The notes: generated from the letters alone by a model not told the origin. A DNA stretch of 16,159 nt from DSWT01 sp035415725 (GCA_035415725.1 DAOOGN010000095.1:1-16159), one strand, 5' to 3'. Positions 7,901-14,926 are shown, counted from the stretch's first letter. A program made the numbers and translations.

Positions 7901-10900
7901 CTGGCCGCGAGCGCACAAGAGGACGTGTCGACATATCTCAACTACGTCGCAACACTCGGCGCACCCGGCAAGTTCCACCTCCAGGCGCGGCTGCTGGCGG
8001 CCACCGGGCAGGAACTGGCCGCCGCCGCCCAACCTTTCTACGTGGATCCGAGCAATGCAGACGGGTGCGCGCTGACCGTCAACCTTACCCCTACCGTGGC
8101 CGCTCCGTTGCAACCGTTGCAGGTCTATGGCGCAATCACGAGCCAGTACTCGGATTACGAGGATGTGCAGCTCGCCGTGACCCTGGACGACGCGACCATC
8201 GTCATCTCCGATGCCATGACACTGCCCTATGGGATTCCAGTACCCTACACACTCACACTTCCCGCCCCCGACCGCGCCGGCGTTTTCCTGGTGACGGCCG
8301 AGCTGCGCCTGTCTGCCGAGGGTGCGCCGGTCACGCTGAACGAGCGCCTCGTCGTGGACGCCCCGGCTGTGGAGGCTGCGTTGGCCGCCCCTACCGTGGC
8401 CGGCCGCGCGCCGTTCGACGTCGCGTTGACCCTGGAAAACCCCTCGGCGCTGGACCTGGCGCTCACCGTCACCCGCGACGGCGCGCCACCCGAAACCCTG
8501 ACGTTGCCGGCCGGAGCGCGCGCGCTGCGGCTCTGGTCGCAACACATCACCACCGATACCTTGCTCACCGTCACCCTTTCCGGTGATGTGTCCCAGGTGC
8601 TCACGCAGAGCGTCGCCTTTGGCGAGGGCCTGACGGCAACCTGGACGCCCGAGGCGTATGCCCTGCCGGGTCAGATGTCCGTACCCTACACCTTCACCAA
8701 CACCGGCCAACTGGACCTGGCCTTCACCACCTGCGTCACTCTGACCAACGAGTCAGAGGAAATAGCGGCGGCCGAGTTCACAAAGGTTCTGCTGGCCGGC
8801 AATGCGAGCGCCGGTCAGGTCGTCTTCGCCGATATACCACCCGGCGACTACACCTTCAGCGCCAGTACCCCGTGGAGCGCCGACGCCTTCTCGCTTACCG
8901 TGCGCCCCGTCGAAGCTGCCGCCCTGGACGTGTTGGCCACGCCCGCCGTGGGCGCCGCCGTCACCGTGACGGCTCACGTCACCAACACCGGGGCCGCGCC
9001 GTTGGAAGCCGTAGTCCACGTGCAAGCGCCTTTCGACACGGTCACGCCCGTGCTCCTGGCGCCGGCGGAGACGCTGATCTTGCCGCTCGTGTTGGACCTG
9101 TCCGCCCTCGCCCCCGGCGCTTGGCCGCTTACGTTGACTGTGGAGAGCGGCGGCGGCGCCATCCTGGACACAGCCGTCACAACCGTCACTGTGCCGCAGG
9201 CCAACCTGGTCGTGACCGCCGTCCCCACCGACACGCGCGTCACCGCCGGTGAGACGGTCACGCTCACCTTCGACGTCGCCAATCGCGGCGCCGCGCCGGA
9301 TACCGCCGTCCTCACCGTCACGCTGGGCAATCTGCTGGACGACACGCAACGTCTGTGGTTGCCCGGCGGCGCGGCAGGGACGCTGGCGTTCGTCTTCGAC
9401 GCCCCCGTGGGCCTCTCCGGCGAGACGCTGGTGGGCTACTACCACTTCGGCGGACACCGCTACGACCTGGCGCTGCCCATCGACGGCGTCGACCTGTCCG
9501 TCGACGCCGGGTGGGACCAACCCTTTTACGATCCCGGCGTCACCGCGACACTGCGCCTCACGGTGACCAATCACGGCGCCGCTGGGACGCCGCCCCTCTA
9601 CGCAGCCGTCGGTTACGACGCTGACGCCTACGCCGGTGCGGTGGTCACCCAACCGTTGACCCTCGCCGGTGGGGCCACGCAGGCGCTGGACTTCTCGCTC
9701 ACGGCCGGGGACTACACCGGCGACACGTTAGTCTTCTACGCTGTCTATGAAGCGGACGAGCAGCGCGGCATCCACCTGAACACCACCTACCTCCGCCTGC
9801 GCCAGCCCGTCGTCACCGTGATCCCCGACCGCACCGTCTACCGGCCCGGCGATACCGTGCACGCCGCCGTGGTCACGACGGCGACCGGCACACTCACCGT
9901 CACGGCGCCGGGATTCACTACCGTGTTATCCCCCACGGCTTGCCCCGCGCCCCCGACCCCCTGCTTCCAGTTTGCCCTGCCGGACACCCTGCTGCGCGGC
10001 ACATACACCATCAACTACGTCCTGGCTCTTTCTGGTGGTGGAGAAGCAGTGGGGCGTGTGCCTTTCGACGTGAATGCACCCTGGGTGCGCGTCACCGAGG
10101 CGTCCTTGCTCGACCCGCGTCCCACACCGGGGGAAACGCTGCGGGCCGAACTGACCGTCGCCTCCACCGACGCCCTGACGGTCGCCCTGCGCAGTTGGCT
10201 GCGCTATCCCGATGGGACGCGCTCGGAAACTGCCGTCAGTATCATCCCGCTTGCAGCGGTACTCAATAACCATTTGACCATTAGCCATACCCTGAGCACG
10301 GCCCACAGCGGCGCACACCAACTGATCTACCAGGTGAGCGTCCCCGACAACCAGGAGGAGATGTACGCCTCCGGCTTTGAGAGCTTTATGGTGGGGGCTG
10401 CGACATTGCTACACTTCGCCACCGACCGGACAGTGTACGGCGATCCATCCGCGCCGGTGACCGCGCGCGTGGGCGTTTATGCCGCCCTGACAACCCCGGC
10501 AACCCTTACGCTCACTCTGGATGACTTGAGCCAGCACACCTATCCCCTCACGCTGCTGACCGGCACGCAAACGCTCACGTTCACCTGGCCACAACCCATC
10601 ACCCTGGGCGATCACATTCTAGCAGGGCGCCTGAGCGTAGCCGGCCTCGCTGCCACGGCACAAACGCACTTCCGGTACGGCGTCGAGGCTGCCGATCTCG
10701 CCGTGGCTGCGCCGCGCTTGTCCGCAGACGACGGCAGCCTCACGCGCACCGTGACGGCCCTGGTCTACAATCGCGGCGGCTTCCCGGCGGTCACGACGAC
10801 GGTGCAGTTCTGGGATGGCGCGCCGGGTGTCGGGACGCTTTTGGGCACGGCCCCCTTGCCTCCGCTGGCGGCGGGCGCGATGACCAACGTGGCCACCGAT

Positions 10901-12343
10901 TGGTCTATCCAGGGCCAGGGCGGACTGCACACGCTGTACGTTGTGGTGGATCCCACCGCGCAAGTAACCGAGTTCGATGAAGACAATAACACGGCCTCCG
11001 CCGTGGTGTCCTTGCCGCGTCTGGTATTGCACGTAACGCCAGAACAATCCACCTACACTCTCGGCCAACCGGTGACAGCGCTAGTGACGGCGACGAACCT
11101 ATCCTCGGCTACGGCGTTGGAAAATCTCGCTATCACGACGACTTTTGAGTACGTAGGGTGGCTCACTGCCTTCCAAACCACGCATACCGTCACGCTTGCG
11201 GCGGCAGATACCGTCGCCTTCCCGGTGGTATGGCCTTCTACCGGTTTTACCGGTACCTATTTCATCCGGGTTCAGTCCGCCGATCCAACCGGAGAATTCC
11301 ACGAGGCTACCACGAGCTTCTATCTGGACGCGACGCCGGTATCCGGACAACCGCTGGTGAACCTCGGCCCAGAGCGCAGCGTCGCCGAGGGCAGCCCCAT
11401 CACCTTCACGGCCACCATTACCGACCCCGACACGCCCACCGGCCACATCCTGCACTGGGATTTCGGCGATGGGGGCGCGGCTGATGGAACACTCACACCA
11501 ACCCACGTCTACGCCGATGATGGCGTCTACCCCGTCACCCTTACCGTCACCGACACTGCAGGCTTGAGCGGTGCGGGCCATCTGACCGTCACTGTCGCCA
11601 ACGTCGCCCCCATCGTGACCGCCGGGCCGGATCGCACCGTCGCCGTGAGTGAAACGCTCGCGTTCAACGGCGTCTTCACCGACCCCGGCGTGCTGGACAC
11701 CCACACCATCGCCTGGGATTTCGGCGACGGGATTACCACCACAAGCGCGTTGACGCCCACCCACGTCTACACAGCCGCCGGTGCCTACACCATCACCCTC
11801 ACCGTCACCGACGACGATGGCGGAGTGGGAAGCGCCACCACGAGGGCCGTGATCCGGCCCCCCTTTGCGGCGTTCGCCGTCGAACATGCCGCCATCCAGT
11901 GGGGGAGGGATACAGGTGACCCCGCCGCCTTCACCTTGATCGGCCAACTCGAGTTGCCGGACGGCTACACGAATGCCGACCTGGAGCGCAGTCTGACGCT
12001 AACGCTGCAGATCGGCGCGGGCAGCGTCTCCCAGACGGTGGCACTGCGGCAGATCGGGAGGGATGTCTGGCTTTTCTATGGAGAATTCGACCCGGCGGCA
12101 GAGGGACTGCAATGGGGCGAGGTCATGATCATCTGGCAGGGGCCGGGCGCGGCGCAGGCGGCCCACTGTCTTTTGCAGGGCCTCCTGACCATACCGGGAG
12201 TGGATCACAACACGCGACCGGCCGCAGCGACGGTGAACTTGCAATTCCCCCTGGCCGAAGACGGTGCGCCGGGATGGCTTGCGGGGACCGCCTCTCCTGC
12301 ATTCCGCACCTACCGCCGTCTGTGGTGGTACGAGCCGCGTTGA
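1982..12343 (+). CDS. Giant secreted mosaic protein: zinc metallopeptidase, GATase-like domain, beta-sandwich array, propeller, CARDB and PKD modules
   Basis: A 3453-residue protein ending at TGA 12341-12343. The signal peptide is residues 1-28 (MFRK, hydrophobic core, cleavage likely after VMA). Residues 29-150 look like a small beta domain. About 155-400 is a zincin-type peptidase: H259-E260-L-F-H263 followed by W294-L-I-E297-S-T-A, where E297, 34 residues after H263, is a plausible third zinc ligand (gluzincin pattern). A D/G-rich linker holds nine glycines at 670-678. Residues 690-935 resemble a class I glutamine-amidotransferase/ThuA-like fold (PVLLIPSGG, then YARQGGTIVAF) with no obvious catalytic cysteine. 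From 940 to 2900 come many Thr/Val/Leu-rich beta-sandwich modules, with a seven-bladed propeller at about 1648-1955. A CARDB module (about 2904-3012, EFDEDNN), two PKD modules (WDFGDG at 3159 and 3245) and a beta-rich C-terminus follow. No C-terminal sorting signal or membrane anchor is visible. GC rises strongly around the Gly linker. The role is probably extracellular protein degradation or surface binding; the substrate is unknown. Confidence 0.9.
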   Translation: MFRKTTKLLVCAIALLLPLVAGIAVVMAKPAQQTPYSYYFAGKVEVQNKRALPNRRLDVQISCDGLVTTTIQSDLDWNWSGMLNLPTDMATCDVQLLLPPGYQGVGVVVPPESADWTVISPTHVRYLSMSPGMLGLATFSIQKPMTTTQTPHFSIEWYTDVDDPDYPSHGTIVGVDYVNVISTALEDARSYYLNTLGYRMPPPTPGRSDDLITVHVEANPFRVSAGYEMNPSGLAYGGQIWLRNNVSASDGELRSLAMHELFHLVQYNYLGYNLDADLLGWAVNAPKLALRDLWLIESTASWAPGIVETSLKRHDQGWGPINRFRETINQPLSYAVIDGKNADDRQYGAVVFPLSLVKHQRMGQSDIVREMFEKIEQNPDDPFSQIDVISGTNLVRTLTDFATANYLYQDTTRGYEQADWSVWPSPVQDVVKDAHKFTLVNFGDTVSGSGEVYGLGAEYIEISTTSHIPYGNALIATFQFTTNYPSEFPVKVDIGENLKIRLLLQASGGNWSIQDVDVPSHLSLDGLFQYAVMGQYDKIVFILMDTKYFPYSSIIHPHSSLASYHRIDFDYTLKLTYAEKKPPLVYACIQEESIFGATVKAAAIDVDSQLAEIKFGFSAPTILSPTVEWWEDTRFVPFLRLPGWSFTATDSAGNVATLSAPLQDCDDGDGGGGGGGGGNTCGSAYFRPGCDNPDDNVSSAMPSPQSVTLPEGVRAEPAVGILQRGYAANAQSLVESVGERAWPVSIYFDPVATAQLFPVLLIPSGGLYGLENDAAFRARLEEYARQGGTIVAFAQQHGYEYAALPGGEVNGYGWNEDISCFQAALRMETWHPILAGFNHAELTVHVDGYFSAWPADAQVLLSRTANGQPGALLYPYPPSPPAEEPVPSPSRETEGGQGYVFATTIYDDWGTLNGQASADARALLRDLLTWGISSAAEEAAAEVLPQAVYNAPLTLTFPITNTTPYTVAAVQLAFVTPARRVALTHTIAITIAPGQSITLGPSAYPVLQPSNYAPYLGLWRVDAQLLTSHGARLTPYTQIARFVVARPPAIVDPAAPLYLSITGPGQAFVANSHATFEYHLYNRSAVPLTATVSYGFDHWFLRNYTPLAENVVVPPAQGDIHGEIMLPLELLINDEFRLRGYATTGAYQATASYGVLMRKAAVEVAAMLQPAEIQRGAETTLTLRVTNSTGLPFTPTLQIEAFDAAHTLYHTATLTVAMPAQRADVWPWWPVVTHTFTVPATAAGGAGPVWIEALADDGRVIGGGVAALHIPSSPLVFSIGQPQLVSAGSLATPLTLTNTGVLPITSGALTLTLTAPGDPVTVTATTAFTLAPLTSQALTLPLDVPPLAFGEYTLTLDAADEYGARRQQVLWPAALLAQTHLDQDSYRARETAAVALTLDNAGPFHLPLTVTLAAPALSYVYTQPLTLDPDAEDALSWDIPLPSDVAAGAYPLYVTATLPSGDVWGTPAGALVVPPARLEWDADVPPAATAGDTLALYLYNSGGVDAEAAVSLRLLDARGLVVAAWAEQAGLPAGDEQGFTLTVPDQTRSGVYTLLAQATLPGAEPVSYWQLVQIDGVTAGLTATTDKERYTFWDSLDAAATIANGPRPLSDAQLQLEIVQAEERLVPARESCLYDDPECGLFGYQNVSASAIAVDAGGNRWFGTTEQPEGTLAHLDRLAADGVTWQTVELPVDDDCVINDVSVGPDDRVWLALRTYSYYDPPIGVAVLLSNTTWLTYSAASSGLLSNGVVRVTPDAMGNVWFASHPVWDDDLGDYRDGGLSVLRADDTWITYTTANSGLLTGSPTGLAVDAAGNVWVAGDGLSQLRAADSMWITYTTANSPLLTDNPTDVAVDASGDVWVAGDGLSRLHAGTTWFTYTTVNSGLQSSQINHLAVAADGRIWAAAGYDYVQVYDPATAASVLYALPGVTYSDILDLAVGPDPDEVWIGTRGGVVRYRLPGVATRVLWQETFPINLAASAQEDVSTYLNYVATLGAPGKFHLQARLLAATGQELAAAAQPFYVDPSNADGCALTVNLTPTVAAPLQPLQVYGAITSQYSDYEDVQLAVTLDDATIVISDAMTLPYGIPVPYTLTLPAPDRAGVFLVTAELRLSAEGAPVTLNERLVVDAPAVEAALAAPTVAGRAPFDVALTLENPSALDLALTVTRDGAPPETLTLPAGARALRLWSQHITTDTLLTVTLSGDVSQVLTQSVAFGEGLTATWTPEAYALPGQMSVPYTFTNTGQLDLAFTTCVTLTNESEEIAAAEFTKVLLAGNASAGQVVFADIPPGDYTFSASTPWSADAFSLTVRPVEAAALDVLATPAVGAAVTVTAHVTNTGAAPLEAVVHVQAPFDTVTPVLLAPAETLILPLVLDLSALAPGAWPLTLTVESGGGAILDTAVTTVTVPQANLVVTAVPTDTRVTAGETVTLTFDVANRGAAPDTAVLTVTLGNLLDDTQRLWLPGGAAGTLAFVFDAPVGLSGETLVGYYHFGGHRYDLALPIDGVDLSVDAGWDQPFYDPGVTATLRLTVTNHGAAGTPPLYAAVGYDADAYAGAVVTQPLTLAGGATQALDFSLTAGDYTGDTLVFYAVYEADEQRGIHLNTTYLRLRQPVVTVIPDRTVYRPGDTVHAAVVTTATGTLTVTAPGFTTVLSPTACPAPPTPCFQFALPDTLLRGTYTINYVLALSGGGEAVGRVPFDVNAPWVRVTEASLLDPRPTPGETLRAELTVASTDALTVALRSWLRYPDGTRSETAVSIIPLAAVLNNHLTISHTLSTAHSGAHQLIYQVSVPDNQEEMYASGFESFMVGAATLLHFATDRTVYGDPSAPVTARVGVYAALTTPATLTLTLDDLSQHTYPLTLLTGTQTLTFTWPQPITLGDHILAGRLSVAGLAATAQTHFRYGVEAADLAVAAPRLSADDGSLTRTVTALVYNRGGFPAVTTTVQFWDGAPGVGTLLGTAPLPPLAAGAMTNVATDWSIQGQGGLHTLYVVVDPTAQVTEFDEDNNTASAVVSLPRLVLHVTPEQSTYTLGQPVTALVTATNLSSATALENLAITTTFEYVGWLTAFQTTHTVTLAAADTVAFPVVWPSTGFTGTYFIRVQSADPTGEFHEATTSFYLDATPVSGQPLVNLGPERSVAEGSPITFTATITDPDTPTGHILHWDFGDGGAADGTLTPTHVYADDGVYPVTLTVTDTAGLSGAGHLTVTVANVAPIVTAGPDRTVAVSETLAFNGVFTDPGVLDTHTIAWDFGDGITTTSALTPTHVYTAAGAYTITLTVTDDDGGVGSATTRAVIRPPFAAFAVEHAAIQWGRDTGDPAAFTLIGQLELPDGYTNADLERSLTLTLQIGAGSVSQTVALRQIGRDVWLFYGEFDPAAEGLQWGEVMIIWQGPGAAQAAHCLLQGLLTIPGVDHNTRPAAATVNLQFPLAEDGAPGWLAGTASPAFRTYRRLWWYEPR
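2756..2872 (+). other. Zinc-binding active-site segment of the giant protein
   Basis: The codons for HELFH (residues 259-263, bases 2756-2770) are followed by LVQY, and the codon for E297 in WLIESTASW lies at 2870-2872. HExxH with a downstream Glu set in an E-x-T-A context is the signature of gluzincin-type peptidases. The flanking words MHELFH and QYNY are like those of poorly characterised secreted peptidases of environmental bacteria. All the expected catalytic residues are intact. Confidence 0.75.
4613..4674. repeat. Palindromic element embedded in frame in the giant gene
   Basis: The left arm CCTTCCCCCCCTGCGG (4613-4628) and right arm CCGAGGGGGGGCAAGG (4659-4674) are near-perfect inverted repeats. 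Between them lies a second palindrome centred on TCCCTCGAGGGA, next to CCTGTCCCGAG. The DNA has the look of an intergenic REP/MITE-type element, yet it reads through in frame as a Pro/Ser/Glu-rich loop (PPSPPAEEPVPSPSRETEGG) inside the amidotransferase-like domain. The loop is low-complexity and unlike the domain on either side, which supports insertion. Confidence 0.65.
6922..7850 (+). repeat. Seven-bladed beta-propeller repeats inside the giant protein
   Basis: Seven repeats share the pattern (L/I)AVD..GNVW(V/F)A..GLS.L, then W.TYTT.NSGLL. The Asp-x-x-Gly-x-x-Trp turn is typical of two-component-regulator or NHL-like propeller blades. The WxTY tryptophans at W1734, W1789, W1832 and W1874 mark the clearest blades, and the last two periods are 43 and 42 residues. 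Blades 4 and 5 are also close at the DNA level (7346-7474 and 7475-7600), indicating recent duplication. Blade 7 ends near RYRLPG at about 7856. Confidence 0.75.
10690..11016 (+). other. CARDB module of the giant protein
   Basis: Residues about 2904-3012 show the CARDB pattern clearly: DLAV at the start, a V.N.G strand, a mid-domain LPPLAAGA turn, then HTLYVVVDP and EFDEDNNTA at the end. CARDB (cell adhesion related domain found in bacteria) is a calcium-associated surface beta-sandwich, so this module probably serves as a spacer or adhesion unit. It is the best-defined member of the long beta-sandwich array. Confidence 0.75.
11356..11860 (+). repeat. Two tandem PKD modules of the giant protein
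   Basis: Each module has the PKD hallmarks: an opening (V/A)GP(E/D)R(S/T)V, a WDFGDG motif (W3159 and W3245), then LTPTHVY, followed by G(V/A)Y.(V/I)TLTVTD. The two copies are 86 residues apart. PKD domains are common in secreted bacterial peptidases and glycanases, where they aid substrate binding or spacing. Confidence 0.85.
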
Positions 12344-12367
12344 GGGATAGGTAAGAAGTTACTACTA

Positions 12368-12393
12368 TTCGGCCACCCTGATCAGGTGGCGAA
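12368..12393 (+). terminator. Hairpin just after the giant gene
   Basis: TTCGGCCACC and GGTGGCGAA pair with one bulged G around CTGATCA, 24 bases after the stop codon. There is no T-run behind it, so this is only a candidate 3'-end structure and factor-dependent termination is possible. Confidence 0.35.
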
Positions 12394-12431
12394 GAGGACT
12401 TTGGGGAGGGTTTATCACGGGTTGACACTTC

Positions 12432-12562
12432 TGACCCTCTCATCCCCCAGCCCCCTTCTCCCCCGCAAGCGGGGGAGAAGGGGGCGAAAAAGTGGGGAAA
12501 TAGGATTTATAGAAACACGCCTGTCGCGTCATCCAAGAGCACCCGGCATACCGAAATCTGCA
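12432..12562 (+). repeat. C-rich palindromic dispersed repeat, copy A
   Basis: It starts with TGACCCTCTCATCCCCCA and contains a perfect hairpin: CCCCCTTCTCCCCCGC at 12451-12466, loop AA, and its exact complement at 12469-12484. A gcgaaaaag tract follows, then a tail with TTATAGAAACA, GTCATCCAAGAGCACC and ATACCGAAATCTG. The same blocks in the same order recur, reverse-complemented, at 15967-16146. It probably is a non-autonomous mobile or REP-type element and may also act as a bidirectional transcription end between the convergent genes. Confidence 0.75.
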
Positions 12563-12630
12563 CAAAACTTAGGGTAAGGGGGCATCAGTTGCTTCGTCGT
12601 CGGGTTCGCCGGCCTGAAGAGATACTAAAC

Positions 12631-12731
12631 AGGACTTACGCCAGCCTGGCTCGAATCAAGCGGCGGAGGATTGGTAGTGGAGCTAAGAACGGCTAAAGCC
12701 GTCACTACAAACGGAAATTTGCGTAAGTCCT
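12631..12731. mobile_element. MITE-like element with 11-base terminal inverted repeats
   Basis: AGGACTTACGC at 12631-12641 is matched exactly by its complement GCGTAAGTCCT at 12721-12731, giving a 101-base unit with no coding capacity. Inside is a second palindrome: GTAGTG at 12674 pairs with CACTAC at 12703, around ACGGCTAAAGCCGT at 12689-12702. Ends of the GGACTTACGC type occur on insertion sequences and MITEs of several bacterial groups as far as I recall; the parent family is not assigned. No clear target duplication is visible in the flanks. Confidence 0.65.
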
Positions 12732-12743
12732 ATAAGGAAACAA

Positions 12744-12800
12744 CCGGGGGGTACGGCAAGCCCGGCGTCAACAACGCCGGGGCGATGCGCAGCCCCCCGG
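12744..12800 (-). terminator. Strong GC-rich hairpin next to the GH42 stop
   Basis: The outer arms CCGGGGGG (12744-12751) and CCCCCCGG (12793-12800), and the inner arms CCCGGCG (12761-12767) and CGCCGGG (12775-12781), form a two-level stem. It lies 24 bases past the GH42 stop on the minus strand. No clear T-run follows in that direction, so it may be a terminator, an mRNA-stabilising 3' structure, or another palindromic repeat. Confidence 0.4.
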
Positions 12801-12824
12801 CATTCTTATCCGTTCACCCCTTCT

Positions 12825-14867
12825 TCATTCACGCCGCTGCTTGACCACGGCGACCTCGTTGCGCTTGAGATAGAACTTGCCCACGATCCTTTTCTTGACC
12901 AGGTCTTCCCCTTCTGGGATGTTCTCGACGCACACAAAGCCATCGCTGGCGTTGATGAAGAACCACAGCCGCTTCTCATCATTCTCCCGCACGACGACGT
13001 GAATACCTTCCGGCGTGGACGGCCACAACGGGGCAAGCCGGCTCTGTTCCCGAAGCACAGAGAGCAACGGCTCGAGAATTTCGTCGGTGAAGTACGTCCC
13101 CACATACACCACAGCGCCGGCGCCGATTTTCTTCATCATCACAGCGGGTTTACGGTCAAGGTGTAGGCGGCCCTCCCAGCGCGCTATGACGGTGGAACCG
13201 GGCAACACTTCCAGTTGCTCGTACCAGTGCCGGGTGGGAGCTTTCGCCGTGGAAAAGTTGATCGCCAGGGGGCGCTTATCCGGCGCGTTCTGCCGTCCGT
13301 ATTCGACGACCCGCGTGCCCGTCAACGGGGTCAGCACGCCCGGCGGCGTCGCGGCGATGACGTTGTTGTTCCAGTCCTTCGTCGCCGTCCGCGCGCCGAC
13401 GACGAGCGTGCCGCCGTTCTCGACGAAAGCGGTCAAATTCGGCACCCATGCAGGGTTGAAAAGCGCCCAGTGGGGGATGATGTAGACCTTCAGCTCGCTC
13501 AAATCATCTGCAGGATGCACGCATCCCACCGCGTAGCCGCGCCGGGTGAAGAAGCCGTGGATCAGTCCTGCCACCTGCATAGGAGAAGGCAGGCCCAACG
13601 AGAGTGTCTCGTGGGCGTCGTAGACGTCTATGTCGGCGGCGGCGATGCCCACCTCCACCCGTCCATGCGTGCCGAGCACTTCCGCCCCGACAACTTGCAA
13701 TTCCTTGCCGAGTTGCTTGATCTCGTTGTAACGACGGCGCGGGACGTTGTCATGATCGAGGATGCCGCACCAGTATTCCTCCGCACCGAAGCGACAGGTC
13801 CGCCAGCGGAAGAAGAGCAGGCTGTCCGCGCCGTGGGCAATGGACGTGTACGCCATCCGCCGGATCTCTTCCGGTTCGGGATTGTCGTGAAAGTAGTCGC
13901 CCTGCCCACCCGGGCCGGACTGTTGCTCCGGGACGATGAAGTTGCCCGACCACGCGCGGGCATGATCCAGCATAAACGCCTGGGTGAAGGGACGGTGCGC
14001 CGGATCGGGATCGAAGAACGGGTACACGTCGAACCCCAGGAAGTCCAGGTCCTGGGTGAAGTCGCCGCGATAGTCGATGTGGCGGAACAGGCCATTGTGG
14101 GTGACAAACCACGTCGGATTCGCCGCCCGCAGGATTTCTACCTGCTCGTGCTGGAAGCGGGCGACGTTCCACGAGATGAAGCGGGCGTAGTCCAACAGGT
14201 GGGCGGGATTGGCATAGGCAGGTTTGCCGTTCTTGGGCGTCTGGATTTCATCGAAGCTGCTATAGGTGAGCGCCCAGAAAGCGTTGCCCCACGCGGCGTT
14301 GAGCGCGCCGATGTCGTCGTGATACTTCTGGCGCAGGAATTCGCGGAAGGCGAGCTGACAATTCTCGCAGTGACACTCGCTGAAGTGGCAATTCAACTCG
14401 TTATCGGTCTGCCAGCCGACGACGTGGGGGTTGTCCGCGAAGTGTGCGGCCAGCGCCTGGGTGATCGCCCGGCTATAGGCGCGGAAGACGGGGCTGCTCG
14501 GGCAGGCGTGCTGCCGTGAGCCGTGCTGCATCGTCACACCGTCCGCATCGACGCGCAGTACATCGGGATGCGCGCGCGTGAGCCAGCGGGGCGGCGTCGC
14601 CGTCGGCGTGCAGAGGATCGCCGCAATGCCCTGTTCGCCGAGACGGGCTAGCGTTGCGTCAAACAGCGCGAAGTCAAACTCGCCCTCGCGCGGCTCCATC
14701 CTATCCCAGGCAAACTCCGCCATACGCACGACGTTGAATCCCGCTGCGGCCATCCACTCTGGGTCCTTCTCCCGGGTAGCGGCGTCCCAATGTTCGGGAT
14801 AGTACGGTGCGCCATAATAGAACGTCTGCAAATTGGTTGGATTTTTATGTGAAAGTGTTCGAGTCAT
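12825..14867 (-). CDS. GH42 family beta-galactosidase (cytoplasmic)
   Basis: A 680-residue glycoside hydrolase of family 42, which hydrolyses terminal beta-galactosides by a retaining mechanism. Residues 15-395 form the TIM barrel, beginning with YYGAPYYPEHW. The acid/base is E157 in WQTDNE and the nucleophile is E314 in FIVPEQQSG. C122, C165, C167 and C170 match the zinc-site cysteines known in this family. The middle part (about 400-610) is the amidotransferase-like trimerisation domain, and a small beta domain ends the chain, so the length is normal. The frame is open further upstream to 14924, but GGAGG at 14873-14877 and the match to family N-termini favour the ATG at 14865-14867. There is no signal peptide. 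It lies 127 bases downstream of the methyltransferase on the same strand and convergent to the giant gene. The exact substrate could be another galactoside or an arabinoside. Confidence 0.93.
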   Translation of the reverse strand: MTRTLSHKNPTNLQTFYYGAPYYPEHWDAATREKDPEWMAAAGFNVVRMAEFAWDRMEPREGEFDFALFDATLARLGEQGIAAILCTPTATPPRWLTRAHPDVLRVDADGVTMQHGSRQHACPSSPVFRAYSRAITQALAAHFADNPHVVGWQTDNELNCHFSECHCENCQLAFREFLRQKYHDDIGALNAAWGNAFWALTYSSFDEIQTPKNGKPAYANPAHLLDYARFISWNVARFQHEQVEILRAANPTWFVTHNGLFRHIDYRGDFTQDLDFLGFDVYPFFDPDPAHRPFTQAFMLDHARAWSGNFIVPEQQSGPGGQGDYFHDNPEPEEIRRMAYTSIAHGADSLLFFRWRTCRFGAEEYWCGILDHDNVPRRRYNEIKQLGKELQVVGAEVLGTHGRVEVGIAAADIDVYDAHETLSLGLPSPMQVAGLIHGFFTRRGYAVGCVHPADDLSELKVYIIPHWALFNPAWVPNLTAFVENGGTLVVGARTATKDWNNNVIAATPPGVLTPLTGTRVVEYGRQNAPDKRPLAINFSTAKAPTRHWYEQLEVLPGSTVIARWEGRLHLDRKPAVMMKKIGAGAVVYVGTYFTDEILEPLLSVLREQSRLAPLWPSTPEGIHVVVRENDEKRLWFFINASDGFVCVENIPEGEDLVKKRIVGKFYLKRNEVAVVKQRRE

Positions 14868-14872
14868 CGTTT

Positions 14873-14877
14873 CCTCC
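14873..14877 (-). promoter_or_regulatory. Shine-Dalgarno fixing the GH42 start
   Basis: GGAGG on the minus strand, 5 bases before the ATG whose A is at 14867. It rules out the longer 699-residue reading. Confidence 0.8.
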
Positions 14878-14926
14878 ATAATAATCATCAATAATAGAGA
14901 TGTACCTATGTCTTGTGGGAACAAGA

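Noticed and set aside
7751..9652. Two minus-strand frames of about 300 codons inside the giant gene
   Set aside because: They are antisense to clear protein-coding modules and are Gly/Arg/Gln-rich low-complexity translations, with no start signals or family motifs.
12386..12577. 63-codon + strand frame rich in Pro/Arg/Lys
   Set aside because: It translates the C-rich palindromic repeat; the frame at 15916-16149 on the minus strand gives nearly the same peptide from the other repeat copy, so neither is a gene.
13215..14519. Long + strand frame of 434 codons opposite the GH42 gene
   Set aside because: It is antisense to a well-recognised enzyme, has no ribosome binding site, and its Arg/Val/Gly-rich composition is what a GC-rich gene yields in its shadow frame.
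14868..14924. Upstream extension of GH42 to a 699-residue protein
   Set aside because: The added residues are not like family N-termini and the GGAGG site points to the ATG at 14867.
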